A stretch of 64,000 nt of DNA from assembly GCA_965284435.1 (NCBI GenBank), contig OZ260083.1, positions 3,584,537-3,648,536 of the forward strand. Direction: 5' to 3'. Below are positions 44,375 through 53,542 of this stretch, piece by piece (the first letter of the stretch is position 1; the number at the start of each line of letters is the position of its first letter). Under the pieces are notes generated by a model. It was not told the origin of the DNA and ran no database searches. It worked only from the letters and a program-made list of their open reading frames with translations. Both the position numbers and the translations under genes were made by a program. Origin of the DNA: CAIYZT01 sp947461435 (lineage in GTDB: Bacteria > Pseudomonadota > Alphaproteobacteria > Rhodobacterales > Rhodobacteraceae).

Positions 44375-46588
44375 ATGCAAACCGCTGACCTTCCCCTTGT
44401 GCACGATATCGTCCTACTTGGCGGCGGTCACAGCCATGCGCTGGTGGCCTTGATGTGGGCCATGGCCCCGCTGCCCGGCGTGCGCCTGACCATCGTCACC
44501 CCGCAGGCGGCGGCCCCTTATACGGGCATGCTGCCGGGCTTTGTGGCAGGGCATTATACTCGCAACGAGATCATGATCGATCTGGTGGCGCTGGCGCGCC
44601 GGGCCGGGGCGCGCATCATCCTGGACCGTGCCATGGGCATCGACCGCGCCGCCAAAAAGTTGATTTTGGCCGACCGTGGTCCGCTGGGTTATGACGTTCT
44701 TTCTGTCGATATTGGCATCACCTCGGATCTGCCCGATCTGCCGGGATTTGCCGAATATGGCCTGGCGGCCAAACCCCTTGGCCCCTTCGCCGCCCGGTGG
44801 GAAAGCTTTGCCCGCAGCCCCCGGGGGCAGGGCGCGCGCGTTGTGGTCGTGGGCGGCGGTCTGGGCGGGGTCGAATTGGCGCTGGCGGCAAAGCATCGGC
44901 TGGCCGCGTCCGGCCCTCCGCCGCAGGTATCTGTCGTTGAACGGGGCGATGCGGCCCTGTCGGCCCTTGCGCCGCGCCTTCGGGCGGGCCTGCTGCGCGC
45001 GCTGAAGGGGGCCGGGATCGTCCTGAACCTGAACGCGGCCCCCTCGCAGATGGATGCGACCGGGCTAACGCTGCACGATGGGCGCAGGCTGCCCGCCGAT
45101 CTGGTGCTGGCGGTGGCAGGCGCGCGGCCCCAAGATTGGCTGCGCCAAACCGGATTGACCCTGCATGATGGCTTTATCTGGGTCGACAAAAACCTGCGCA
45201 CCAGCGACCCCGCGATCTTTGCCGCAGGCGATTGTGCCCATCTGTCCCATGCTCCTCGGCCCAAGGCGGGGGTATTTGCGGTGCGTCAGGCCCCTGTCTT
45301 GCTGGCCAATCTGAAGGCAGCAATCATGGGCCGGGCCCTGCTGCCCTATGATCCGCAGCGGGACTATCTGAAGCTGACCTCGCTTGGCGGCAAAATGGCC
45401 TTGGGCGAGAAATGGGGTCTTGTCGCGCAAGGCGCGGCCCTGTGGCGCCAAAAAGACCGGATTGACCGCGCCTTCATGGCCAAATTCGCGCCCCTGCCGA
45501 TGACCGCCCCCGATCTGCCCCCAATGGCGGCACAGGTGCCCGGGCTCATCGATGCCTTGGGCGATCGGCCGCTCTGTGGCGGCTGCGGGGCGAAACTGGG
45601 GCCGGCGGCCTTGGCCAGCGCCTTGGCCGGCCTGCCCCCCGCGCAGCGGCCCGATGTCCTGCGCGGCGCAGGTGATGATGCGGCCGTTCTGACCCACGGA
45701 ACAGGGGTTCAGGTGATCACGACAGACCATTTGCGCGCCTTTACCGCCGACGCGTATCTGATGGCCCGGCTGACCGCCATCCACGCCTCGGGCGACATCT
45801 GGGCCATGGGCGCCGCCCCGCAGGTGGCGCTGTCGCAGATCATCCTGCCGCGCATGTCAGATACCAAAGCCGCCCAGACGCTTGCCGAGATTACCGCAGC
45901 CGCCTCTGCGATCTTTGGGGCCGCAGGCGCTGATCTGGTGGGCGGCCACACCTCGGTCGGGGCCGAGTTGACCATCGGCTTTACCGTGACGGGGTTGGCC
46001 CACCATCCCGTGGGCAAGGCCGGGGCGCAGGCCGGGGATGCGCTGATCCTGACCAAGCCGATTGGCACCGGAACGATTTTGGCGGCAGAAATGGCCGGAA
46101 CGCAGGTGCCCCGGCTGATCGTGGGAGAGGCGGTGGCAACTGCCTTTGCCAGCATGGGCCGCGCTCAGGGCCCGGACGCGCGAATCTTGGCCCCCCACGC
46201 CCACGCCATGACAGATGTCACAGGTTTCGGACTGGCCGGGCATCTTCTTGAACTGCTGACCCCGGGCGATCTGTCGGCCGATCTGTTCGCCGGGGCGATC
46301 CCCGTGCTGCCCGGCGCACTGGCCCTTGCGGCGGGCGGCGCCGCATCCTCGCTGGCAATTGCCAACCGCGCCGGGGTGCTGGGGCGGTTGATCATGCCCG
46401 AAGGTCCACTCAAGGCGCTGATGGTGGATCCGCAAACCTGCGGCGGTTTGTTGGCCGCCGTTCCCCAAGACAAAGCCGCGCAGCTGGTTCAGCAATTACA
46501 GGCCGCCGGCGCCGAGGCTGCCTGCATTGGCGTCGTCGCGGCGGGGCCTGCGGCGGTGCGCTGTGGCGCGGGAACGCAGACCGTCTAG
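44375..46588 (+). CDS. selD: Pyridine-nucleotide-disulfide oxidoreductase fused to selenophosphate synthetase (SelD)
   Basis: A 737-residue fusion. Residues 1-370 are an NADH dehydrogenase-like FAD/NAD protein (IVLLGGGHSHALV at 12-24, VVVVGGGLGGVEL at 156-168, IFAAGDCAHL). Residues 395-737 are SelD, which makes selenophosphate from selenide and ATP. CGGCGAKLG supplies Cys404 and Lys407, equivalent to Cys17/Lys20 of E. coli, and GAGDDAAVL, TTDHLRAF and DLVGGHTSVGAE are the Mg-ATP motifs. The N-terminal module may deliver reduced selenium. Its end overlaps the convergent mnmH end by 4 bases. Confidence 0.95.
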   Translation: MQTADLPLVHDIVLLGGGHSHALVALMWAMAPLPGVRLTIVTPQAAAPYTGMLPGFVAGHYTRNEIMIDLVALARRAGARIILDRAMGIDRAAKKLILADRGPLGYDVLSVDIGITSDLPDLPGFAEYGLAAKPLGPFAARWESFARSPRGQGARVVVVGGGLGGVELALAAKHRLAASGPPPQVSVVERGDAALSALAPRLRAGLLRALKGAGIVLNLNAAPSQMDATGLTLHDGRRLPADLVLAVAGARPQDWLRQTGLTLHDGFIWVDKNLRTSDPAIFAAGDCAHLSHAPRPKAGVFAVRQAPVLLANLKAAIMGRALLPYDPQRDYLKLTSLGGKMALGEKWGLVAQGAALWRQKDRIDRAFMAKFAPLPMTAPDLPPMAAQVPGLIDALGDRPLCGGCGAKLGPAALASALAGLPPAQRPDVLRGAGDDAAVLTHGTGVQVITTDHLRAFTADAYLMARLTAIHASGDIWAMGAAPQVALSQIILPRMSDTKAAQTLAEITAAASAIFGAAGADLVGGHTSVGAELTIGFTVTGLAHHPVGKAGAQAGDALILTKPIGTGTILAAEMAGTQVPRLIVGEAVATAFASMGRAQGPDARILAPHAHAMTDVTGFGLAGHLLELLTPGDLSADLFAGAIPVLPGALALAAGGAASSLAIANRAGVLGRLIMPEGPLKALMVDPQTCGGLLAAVPQDKAAQLVQQLQAAGAEAACIGVVAAGPAAVRCGAGTQTV

Positions 46589-47640
46589 ACCAGGCCGCGC
46601 ACAGCGCCCGCAACCCGGGCCGCCACATCCGGCAGATCAGACAGATCCAACCTTTCGGCGGCGATTTCGGCAAACCGGCCCTCGGCCACGCGGGCGCGGT
46701 GCTTGCGATACCGCGGATCATAATGCTGATCCATCAACGAGGCCGCCAAAGACTCATAGTGCCCGCCCGCCGCCATGGCCTGCCAGCCCTCGATCACCTC
46801 TGCGGCATGGGCCGGGCGCAATTGGCCGATGATCCCTGCCAACCGCGCCGGATCGGCAATCAAATCCCCATAAGCGCGGGTCAAATAACGGGCGCGCGCC
46901 AAGGCTGGCACGGAAAGGGCCACGCGCGGCGCAGACTGCATGGCCTTCCACAATTGCACGGGCAGCCGGATATTTCCCACTTTCGAACTTTCCGCCTCCA
47001 CCACCACGGGGCGGGCCGGGTCAAGTCGGGCAATCTGCAGGGCAAGCGCGGTGTCAAAGCCCTTTTGTTCCGGCTGTCCGCCCGACATGCCGCCGAACAA
47101 ACTGCCGCGATGCCGCGCCAGTCCCTCAAGATCAAGCACTTGCAGGCCAAAACCGGGCAGAAGGTTCAAGATATCCGTCTTGGCAGACCCTGTATTGCCG
47201 TCCAGCACCACCAAAGGCGCGGGAAAGGCGGTGTCGTTCAGCGCGCTGACAACCTGCGAACGATAGGCTTTGTAGCCGCCCGAAACCGTATCCACCCGCC
47301 ACCCGATCTGGCCCAGAATGATGGCAAACGACCCTGACCGTTGCCCTCCTCGCCAGCAATACACCAAGGGCCTCCAGCCGCCCGACATCTGCGACAGCGG
47401 GCCCAGAAGATGACTCGCCACATTGCGCGCCACCAAGGCCGCGCCCAGTTTCTTGGCCACAAAGGGTGATTGCTGCTTATAAATCGTGCCCACCTCGTGC
47501 CGCTCTTCGTTCGACAAGGCGGGCAGATTGATCGCACCGGGAATATGATCTTCGGCGTATTCGGCAGGCGATCGCACATCGATGATCGTATCGAAGGGCA
47601 AAGACGACAGATCGGCCAAGGGGGGAAGGATTATCGGCAT
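46585..47640 (-). CDS. mnmH: tRNA 2-selenouridine synthase (YbbB/SelU)
   Basis: A 351-residue enzyme that replaces 2-thiouridine at position 34 of tRNA Lys, Glu and Gln by 2-selenouridine with selenophosphate. The N-terminal rhodanese domain has the catalytic Cys95 in YCWRGGQRSGS. The C-terminal P-loop domain has GNTGSAKT at 148-155. DVRSPAEYAEDHIPGAIN is the rhodanese start. ATG 47640 gives MPIILPPLAD. It converges on selD, its selenium donor. No selA, selB or tRNA-Sec gene is in the window. Confidence 0.96.
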   Translation of the reverse strand: MPIILPPLADLSSLPFDTIIDVRSPAEYAEDHIPGAINLPALSNEERHEVGTIYKQQSPFVAKKLGAALVARNVASHLLGPLSQMSGGWRPLVYCWRGGQRSGSFAIILGQIGWRVDTVSGGYKAYRSQVVSALNDTAFPAPLVVLDGNTGSAKTDILNLLPGFGLQVLDLEGLARHRGSLFGGMSGGQPEQKGFDTALALQIARLDPARPVVVEAESSKVGNIRLPVQLWKAMQSAPRVALSVPALARARYLTRAYGDLIADPARLAGIIGQLRPAHAAEVIEGWQAMAAGGHYESLAASLMDQHYDPRYRKHRARVAEGRFAEIAAERLDLSDLPDVAARVAGAVRGLV

Positions 47641-47692
47641 AGGGGCCTGATAGGGCAAAGAACCGCCCGGGGGAAGTCGGCCCGGCCGCCCC

Positions 47693-48847
47693 TCACAGGC
47701 CCTGCTCCAGCCGGTCCACCAGCGTGGCCAGCATCGCCCGGCACCGATCGATCTGCTCGGCGCTGACATATTCGTCGGGCTTGTGGCCCTGCATCATCGA
47801 TCCGGGGCCGCAAACCACCGTCGGAATGCCAAGGCGGGCATCAAACAGACCACCTTCGGTGCCAAAGGCCACTTTCATCGTGCCATTTGCGCCCGTCAAG
47901 GATTTGACAAACTGCACCACCTCGGCCTGCGGCGGGGTTCCCAGACCCGGATAATCCCACAGACGGGCGACGTGAATATCCGCTTCGGGGAACGTGTCGC
48001 GCAGCGGGGCTATGATGGCCCCCGCCGCCGCGCGGATGCGGGCAATGATCGCTTCCATGTCATCTTGCGCCAGCGCGCGAATTTCGAAATCGACGCTGGC
48101 GTGATTTGGCACGATGTTCACTTGCACCCCGCCAGTCATGATTCCGGCATGGATCGTGGTATAGGGCACATCGTAATCGCCGTCCTGCGCCCCCGTGGCC
48201 GCGATCTCGGCCTGTAAAGCCCGCAGCGCGGTGATGAAATCGGCCGCCAGATGCAGCGCGTTCAGCGCCATGGGGGCAAGGGCGGAATGGCCCTCGCGCC
48301 CGGTGCAACTCGCCCGCAGCGCAACCTTGCCCTTGTGCCCCGTGGCAACTTGCAGCCCTGTCGGCTCTCCCACGATGCAGAACCTTGGCCGGTGGGGGGC
48401 CGCCTGCAAAAGATCGATCAGGGAATGAACGCCCATGCAGCCGATCTCTTCATCATAAGACAGGGCCAGATGCAGCGGTGTCTTCAACGGTCGGCGGGCC
48501 GCGTTCAACGCCGCCTCGATCGCGCAGGCGACAAACCCCTTCATATCAGCCGCGCCGCGCCCATAGTACCGCCCCTCGCGAAAGGTCAGGGCATGGGGCG
48601 GCACGGTCCAGCTTTGCCCCTCGACCGGCACAACATCAGTATGTCCCGACAACATGACGCCGCCTGCGATATCGGGGCCGACCGTGGCAAAAAGATTGGC
48701 CTTGTGACCATGGGCATCAAGGATCAAGTGGGCGGTGATCCCCGCCTCGCCCAGAATCTCGGTGACATAGCGCATCAGATCCATGTTCGGCCGATGCGAC
48801 GTGGTATCAAAGGCCATCAAGCGGGCAAAGATCGTTTGGAAGGGCAC
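47693..48847 (-). CDS. argE: Acetylornithine deacetylase (ArgE family M20 hydrolase)
   Basis: About 384 residues with a GTG start at 48847 (MPFQTIFARLMAFDTTSH); ATG 48817 would cut off the first conserved helix, and a GTG at 48883 is possible. LSGHTDVVPVEGQ (first His/Asp ligand), YYGRGAADMKGFVACAI, YDEEIGCMG with the catalytic Glu pair, IVGEPTGLQ and GHKPDEYVS near the end are the M20 deacetylase motifs. It hydrolyses N2-acetylornithine for arginine synthesis, or a related N-acyl amino acid. It is 52 bases upstream of mnmH on the same strand. Confidence 0.88.
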   Translation of the reverse strand: MPFQTIFARLMAFDTTSHRPNMDLMRYVTEILGEAGITAHLILDAHGHKANLFATVGPDIAGGVMLSGHTDVVPVEGQSWTVPPHALTFREGRYYGRGAADMKGFVACAIEAALNAARRPLKTPLHLALSYDEEIGCMGVHSLIDLLQAAPHRPRFCIVGEPTGLQVATGHKGKVALRASCTGREGHSALAPMALNALHLAADFITALRALQAEIAATGAQDGDYDVPYTTIHAGIMTGGVQVNIVPNHASVDFEIRALAQDDMEAIIARIRAAAGAIIAPLRDTFPEADIHVARLWDYPGLGTPPQAEVVQFVKSLTGANGTMKVAFGTEGGLFDARLGIPTVVCGPGSMMQGHKPDEYVSAEQIDRCRAMLATLVDRLEQGL

Positions 48848-48996
48848 GGTATCGGTCCAATATCGGGGGCAACCAGTGCCCACCCGGAATGTCCGCCTGT
48901 AATACGGGGTTTCCCTTGGCGGCGAAAGCCCCCAGCCTTTTCATTCGGCGCGGCGGGTGGCAGGGTAGCTGAATGGCGCGCGAGTGTGGAGGCTGC

Positions 48997-49674
48997 ATGG
49001 TAAAGTCAGGTTTTCTGGCGGTTGGGTTGATGGCTTTGGGCGGCACCCTGCAGGCGCAAGAGGCGGCACCTGCGCCGCGTCCCAACATCGATGCGGCCCT
49101 GCGCGCAGAACCGGGGGCCGTGGCCCAAGTGATGGCCGCGCAAGATCTGTACGCACTGTCCCTGAGCCAGAATGATGCCTTGGCCGCCCTTGCCGCCGGG
49201 CGGATCATGTCGGGGGTCACCCTTTATGCGCTGCCGCGCCGCCCGGTGTCGGGATCCGCGCCCGACGGGCCGTCTGCCCCCCAGATGCCCGGCGCCGCCG
49301 CCATGTTTGACCGCGCCAAGCGGTTGACCCTGGACGAGGGATTGGCCGCCCTGATCGAATCCGAACGCGCCGCGGCCACCGCCGCGCCGGAGCTTACCGT
49401 GGGGGCCAGCGATGGCAGGGTGCCCGCTCAGTCGCAGGACACATGGGATCTGGCATTTTACGCCGGATCCCTTGCCGAAATTGCCGTGATCGGGCCGGGG
49501 ACCGCCGTCTTGCAAATCACCGTGCAAGACGCGCAAGGGCGGATGATCTGCCAACAGGCCGGGCCAAGGGACAGGCTCTATTGTCCGTTCGTGCCGCAGG
49601 AAAACGGCCGATTTTCGGTCATCGTCGGTAACTTGGCGGCGCAAAGCACAGGCTACCGTCTGCTGACAAACTGA
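48997..49674 (+). CDS. Secreted protein of unknown function
   Basis: A 225-residue protein with a signal peptide (MVKSGFLAVGLMALGGTLQA, residues 1-20), so periplasmic. The rest is Ala/Pro-rich, then a beta-rich C-terminal domain (WDLAFYAGSLAEIAVIG, AVLQITVQDAQGRMICQ, RFSVIVGNLAAQSTGYRLLTN) with two cysteines. The C-terminal part looks like a small beta-sandwich domain. GGAGG before the ATG at 48997 sets the start. I do not recognise the family. Confidence 0.8.
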   Translation: MVKSGFLAVGLMALGGTLQAQEAAPAPRPNIDAALRAEPGAVAQVMAAQDLYALSLSQNDALAALAAGRIMSGVTLYALPRRPVSGSAPDGPSAPQMPGAAAMFDRAKRLTLDEGLAALIESERAAATAAPELTVGASDGRVPAQSQDTWDLAFYAGSLAEIAVIGPGTAVLQITVQDAQGRMICQQAGPRDRLYCPFVPQENGRFSVIVGNLAAQSTGYRLLTN

Positions 49675-49701
49675 GGACCTTGGCACGCGCGCCGAAGCAA
49701 A

Positions 49702-49743
49702 CTGCGCAGAACGGCGGGCCGTCGCTGCGCAGCGCCTGTTTTC
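49702..49743. terminator. Terminator between the secreted protein and iolG
   Basis: CTGCGCAG at 49702-49709 and again at 49725-49732 pair with each other, since each is self-complementary, around an inner ACGG/CCGT pair. A T run follows (CTGTTTTC). It sits between two convergent genes and may serve both. Confidence 0.65.
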
Positions 49744-49747
49744 GGCT

Positions 49748-50752
49748 TTAGGAGGCCATCTCGCTCATTTTCACGACCCGGCCCTCGGCCACAGATTTGA
49801 TGGCCGCATCGGCCAGCGCCAGCGCAATCAAGCCGTCTTCACCCGATGGTTCCGCCTTGCCATGGCCCGACAGCGCCGCAATGAATTGTGCAATCTCGGC
49901 CGCATAAGCCTCGGTATAGCGGGTCATGAAGAAATCATGCAGCGGCGGGCGGGTATATCCTGCGCCCGTGGCCACCTCGATCGATACCGGGCGCTGATTT
50001 TCGGCCGAAACAGCGCCTTTGGATCCGTGAACTTCGATCCGCTGATCATAGCCATAGGTGGCCCGGCGCGAATTCGAAATCATCGCCTGCTTGCCGCTCG
50101 CCGTTTTCAGCAGCACTTGCACGGAATCGAAATCGCCCGCCACACCGATGGCTGGATCCACCAGAACCGCCGCCGTGGCGACGACTTCGGAAATCTCTTC
50201 GCCCAAAAGAAAGCGGGCCATGTCGAAATCATGGATCGTCATGTCGCGGAAGATTCCGCCCGACCGCTTGATGTAATCGACCGGCGGCGCACCCGGATCG
50301 CGCGAGGTGATCACAACCATTTCCACATCGCCAATCGTGCCCTTGTCGATCTCGGCCCGAACGGCCCGGAAATGCGGGTCAAATCGGCGATTGAACCCCA
50401 CCATCAGCGTTCCTTTGTGGGCGCGAACCACCTGCAAGCAGGATTTGACGCGCGACAAGGACAGATCAATCGGCTTTTCGCAAAACACCGCCTTGCCGGC
50501 TTTCACAAACTGCTCGATCAGATCGGCATGCGTGTCTGTGGGCGTGCAAATCACCACGGCATCAATGTCTTTGGCGGCCAGAATCGCGTCAATCGTGCGA
50601 ATCTCGCAGCCGTACTGATCGGCAATCGCCTGTGCCGCTGCCGGAAAGGCATCGGCCACCGCCACAAGTTTGGCCCCCGCATCGCCCGTCACCGCTTTTG
50701 CATGCACCTTGCCAATGCGCCCCGCGCCCAGCAGACCAAATCTTACCGTCAT
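49748..50752 (-). CDS. iolG: Inositol 2-dehydrogenase / MocA-type Gfo-Idh oxidoreductase
   Basis: A 334-residue NAD-dependent dehydrogenase. FGLLGAGRIGKVHAKAV at 5-21 is the Rossmann motif, FCEKPIDL holds the catalytic Lys, and FRDMTIHDFDMARFLLGEE holds the Asp/His pair, matching inositol dehydrogenase IolG and the rhizopine enzyme MocA. It oxidises a ring hydroxyl of myo- or scyllo-inositol or a derivative. Ribosome site GGAG precedes ATG 50752. It is the last gene of the six-gene ABC operon, 22 bases after the SDR gene. Confidence 0.9.
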   Translation of the reverse strand: MTVRFGLLGAGRIGKVHAKAVTGDAGAKLVAVADAFPAAAQAIADQYGCEIRTIDAILAAKDIDAVVICTPTDTHADLIEQFVKAGKAVFCEKPIDLSLSRVKSCLQVVRAHKGTLMVGFNRRFDPHFRAVRAEIDKGTIGDVEMVVITSRDPGAPPVDYIKRSGGIFRDMTIHDFDMARFLLGEEISEVVATAAVLVDPAIGVAGDFDSVQVLLKTASGKQAMISNSRRATYGYDQRIEVHGSKGAVSAENQRPVSIEVATGAGYTRPPLHDFFMTRYTEAYAAEIAQFIAALSGHGKAEPSGEDGLIALALADAAIKSVAEGRVVKMSEMAS

Positions 50753-50775
50753 GTCCGTCTCCTACGTTTTGGCCG

Positions 50776-51561
50776 CTACTCGGGATAGGCCCCGGCCACA
50801 TTTTGATCAAAGTCCACCAAGGTTCCGGTCATCACGCCGGACTCTGGCGACAACATATAACTGGCCAGTCCCGCCACATGGGCCGGCTTGACCAACATTC
50901 CAAAGGGTTGGCGGGCCTCGGCCAGCGCCAGCCAATCATCGCCCGCGCCATGAAACCGCCTTTGGGTGTCATCTTCGCCGGGCGTATCCATCCAGCCGCA
51001 ATTGATGCCATTGACGCGAATTTTGTGGCCGCGCAAGGCCTGTGCCGCGTTCTTCGTGACATTTCCTAGCGCCGCCTTCGACGCGGAATAGGGCGCCAGA
51101 AACGATTGGCCGCAATGAATGACCATCGACAGAATATTGACCGCCGTGGCGGCATAGCCGCCGTCAATTGCCAATTGCGAAAACCGCTGCAGGGCAAAGA
51201 ACGGGCCACGGGTGTTGATCGCGATATGCTTGTCAAAATCTTCTGGCGTGGTGGTCAAGATCGATCCGCGTTCGGTGGTGGCCGCCGAATTGACCAGCGC
51301 CGTGATCGGGCCAAAACGGTTCGCGGCCCGGTCGATCAGGGCGATGGCATCTTCCACCTTGGCCATATCGCACGGGATGAACCGTACCTCGGCCCCTGTC
51401 GTCTTGCGCAGCAGATCGGCGGCCGCTTCCCCTTCGGTCACGCGCCGCCCCGACAGGACAACCTTTTGGCAGCCATCGGCGATCAGGGCCTGCGCAATGG
51501 CCAGACCAAGACCCTGCGTTCCGCCAGAAATGACGGCCGTGGTCCGCGAATGATCAACCAT
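50776..51561 (-). CDS. SDR family oxidoreductase
   Basis: A 261-residue short-chain dehydrogenase. AVISGGTQGLGLAIAQAL (cofactor loop near residues 9-26), LVNSAA, and the Ser plus YSASKAALG catalytic pair are present. A C-terminal SGVMTGTLVDFDQ closes the fold. ATG 51561 overlaps the ABC ATPase stop by 8 bases. In the operon it probably oxidises or reduces the imported polyol or its keto product. The exact substrate is unknown. Confidence 0.9.
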   Translation of the reverse strand: MVDHSRTTAVISGGTQGLGLAIAQALIADGCQKVVLSGRRVTEGEAAADLLRKTTGAEVRFIPCDMAKVEDAIALIDRAANRFGPITALVNSAATTERGSILTTTPEDFDKHIAINTRGPFFALQRFSQLAIDGGYAATAVNILSMVIHCGQSFLAPYSASKAALGNVTKNAAQALRGHKIRVNGINCGWMDTPGEDDTQRRFHGAGDDWLALAEARQPFGMLVKPAHVAGLASYMLSPESGVMTGTLVDFDQNVAGAYPE

Positions 51562-52318
51562 GGGCGGGCTCGCTTCCCTTGACACCGGTGATATAGCTGA
51601 CGATGTCGTTGCCGTCCGTCTCACCCTTGTTCAGGCTGGCAACGATCCGACCACGCCGAAACACGACAATCCGGTCGACCAGATCAATCACCTGCCGCAA
51701 GTTGTGACTGACCAGAACCAAGGGCACGCCCCGCTCCTTCAAGCCGCGAATGATGTTTTCCACCTGCGCGGTTTCCTGCACGCCCAGCGCGGCCGTCGGT
51801 TCATCCATGATCACAAGTTTGCTGGCAAAGGCAGCCGTCCGCGCGATGGCAACGCATTGCCGCTGCCCACCCGACATGTTGCGGATCGGGTTGTCCACGT
51901 TGGGAATTTTCACCGCCGTGGTTTTCAAGGCCTCCAGCGTCCGCTCGCGCATCGTTTTGCGGTCCAGCCAGGAAAACGGCCCCAGACGAAACTTGAACAA
52001 CTCTCGCCCCAGAAACAGATTGGAAGGCACATCCAGATCGTCCGCCAGCGCAAGGGTCTGGAACACGGTTTCAATGCCGGCCTCGCGCGCCTCAAGCGGG
52101 CCCGCGTGATTGGTTTCGCGGCCGTCAAAAAAGATCTGGCCGGCCGTGCGCTGCTCAACGCCGGTGATCTGGCGCACAAAGGTCGATTTGCCCGCGCCGT
52201 TGTCGCCGACCACCGCCACATGCTCGCCCGCACGCAGGATGAAATTGGCATCCTCCAGCGCCTGCACCCCGCCGTAGTATTTGGTCAACCCGCGTGTTTC
52301 CAAAACGATATCGGTCAT
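51554..52318 (-). CDS. Sugar/cyclitol ABC importer ATP-binding protein
   Basis: A 254-residue single-cassette ATPase of the carbohydrate uptake-2 group (FrcA-like). Walker A is GDNGAGKST (about 39-47), signature NMSGGQRQCVAIAR and Walker B LVIMDEPTAAL. Unlike RbsA it has only one nucleotide-binding domain. It lies 2 bases after the permease stop, which implies co-translation. It powers the importer of this locus. Confidence 0.93.
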   Translation of the reverse strand: MTDIVLETRGLTKYYGGVQALEDANFILRAGEHVAVVGDNGAGKSTFVRQITGVEQRTAGQIFFDGRETNHAGPLEAREAGIETVFQTLALADDLDVPSNLFLGRELFKFRLGPFSWLDRKTMRERTLEALKTTAVKIPNVDNPIRNMSGGQRQCVAIARTAAFASKLVIMDEPTAALGVQETAQVENIIRGLKERGVPLVLVSHNLRQVIDLVDRIVVFRRGRIVASLNKGETDGNDIVSYITGVKGSEPAHG

Positions 52319-52320
52319 GA

Positions 52321-53433
52321 TTATCCCCGCACCCGGCCTTTTTGGCGCCATTGATCCAAAACCACGGCCCCCACAATAATCGCGCCCTTCACCATTTCCT
52401 GATAATAGGCATCCAGCTGAATCGAGGTGAACCCCGAGATGATCACCGAAAAGATCCCGGCCCCCAGCACCGTGCCCACAATCGACCCGCGCCCGCCCGA
52501 CAGGCTGATGCCACCGATCACGGCCATGGCAATGGCGTCCAGTTCATACATCACCCCCATGCCCGCCTGCGCCGTCAGATTTTTTGACGTCAGCAAGACC
52601 GACGCCGCCGCGGCAAGCATCCCCGCGATCGTATAGACCAGCACCTTGTGCCGATCCACGTTGATCCCCGACATCCGCGCAGCCGCCTCGTTTGATCCGA
52701 TGGCATAGCTGCGCTTGCCATAAAGCGTGTAGATCATGATCAGATGAAACAGCACCGCCAACGCCACAAACACAACCGCGGGATTCTGGCCATCCCAGGA
52801 AAAAAGACCAAAGGTCAGCTTGCCCAGCACATCGCCATTGGCCAACTCGCCATAGCTTTCGGTGGGAAACGACACCGGTTGGCCATTAGACCACCAGCGC
52901 GCCACGCCGCGGGCAGAAACCATCATGCCCAAGGTCGCGATAAAAGGCGGGATCTTGGTATAGGCAACCAGCAAGCCATTGATCATACCTGCAATCGTTC
53001 CGCACACCAACCCCACGGCGATGGGCACGATCACCGGCAGATCCATGGCCCAATCGCCAAACACCGCCTTGGGGTTCGGCGCCCCGTTCACCAGCGCAGT
53101 CTGTGCAAAACTCATCGTGATCATGGCCGTGGCACCGACGACGGACCCTGCCGACAGATCGATTCCGCCCAGAATGATCACCTGCGTCACGCCCAGCGCG
53201 ATGATCCCGGTGATCGACACTTGCAAAATGATGATGTCCAGCCGCTGCTGGTTGAACAAGGTATCCACATTGTCGCGCATGTTGAACAAAAAGCTGGTTC
53301 CGTTCAGCCGGTTCAGGCCCTCGAACACCAAGATGATCAGCACCAGCGCCGCCAGAACATTCCATTCAGAGGCGCGCGATTTCTTGGTCGGGTCGTATTT
53401 CAGGCCACCCAAGCCGTGGTTTGTCTGCGACAC
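52321..53433 (-). CDS. Sugar/cyclitol ABC importer permease (RbsC family)
   Basis: A 370-residue membrane protein with about ten helices. VIILGGIDLSAGSVVGATAMI and GTIAGMINGLLVAYTKIPPFIATLGMM are hallmark segments of RbsC/FrcC permeases, and GSNEAAARMSGINV is the coupling loop. The start is GTG at 53433 with GGGGG upstream; no better ATG exists. It follows the binding-protein gene after a hairpin, the usual arrangement for higher binding-protein dosage. Confidence 0.94.
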   Translation of the reverse strand: MSQTNHGLGGLKYDPTKKSRASEWNVLAALVLIILVFEGLNRLNGTSFLFNMRDNVDTLFNQQRLDIIILQVSITGIIALGVTQVIILGGIDLSAGSVVGATAMITMSFAQTALVNGAPNPKAVFGDWAMDLPVIVPIAVGLVCGTIAGMINGLLVAYTKIPPFIATLGMMVSARGVARWWSNGQPVSFPTESYGELANGDVLGKLTFGLFSWDGQNPAVVFVALAVLFHLIMIYTLYGKRSYAIGSNEAAARMSGINVDRHKVLVYTIAGMLAAAASVLLTSKNLTAQAGMGVMYELDAIAMAVIGGISLSGGRGSIVGTVLGAGIFSVIISGFTSIQLDAYYQEMVKGAIIVGAVVLDQWRQKGRVRG

Positions 53434-53497
53434 GTGACGTCCCCCAAATTGCTTTGCTATCCTCGGTCCGGGGCCCAGCCCCCTGCAAGGGAAAAGA

Positions 53498-53525
53498 GGG
53501 CGGAGCTTTCGCGCCGCCCCCCCTT
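53498..53525. terminator. Stem-loop between binding-protein and permease genes
   Basis: GGGCGG (53498-53503) and CCGCCC (53514-53519) pair, with a T/A-rich run next to them. In the operon direction it lies in the 109-base gap after the binding-protein gene and can act as partial terminator or stabiliser, favouring binding-protein mRNA. Confidence 0.65.
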
Positions 53526-53542
53526 TTTTAAGTCAGGTCAAA

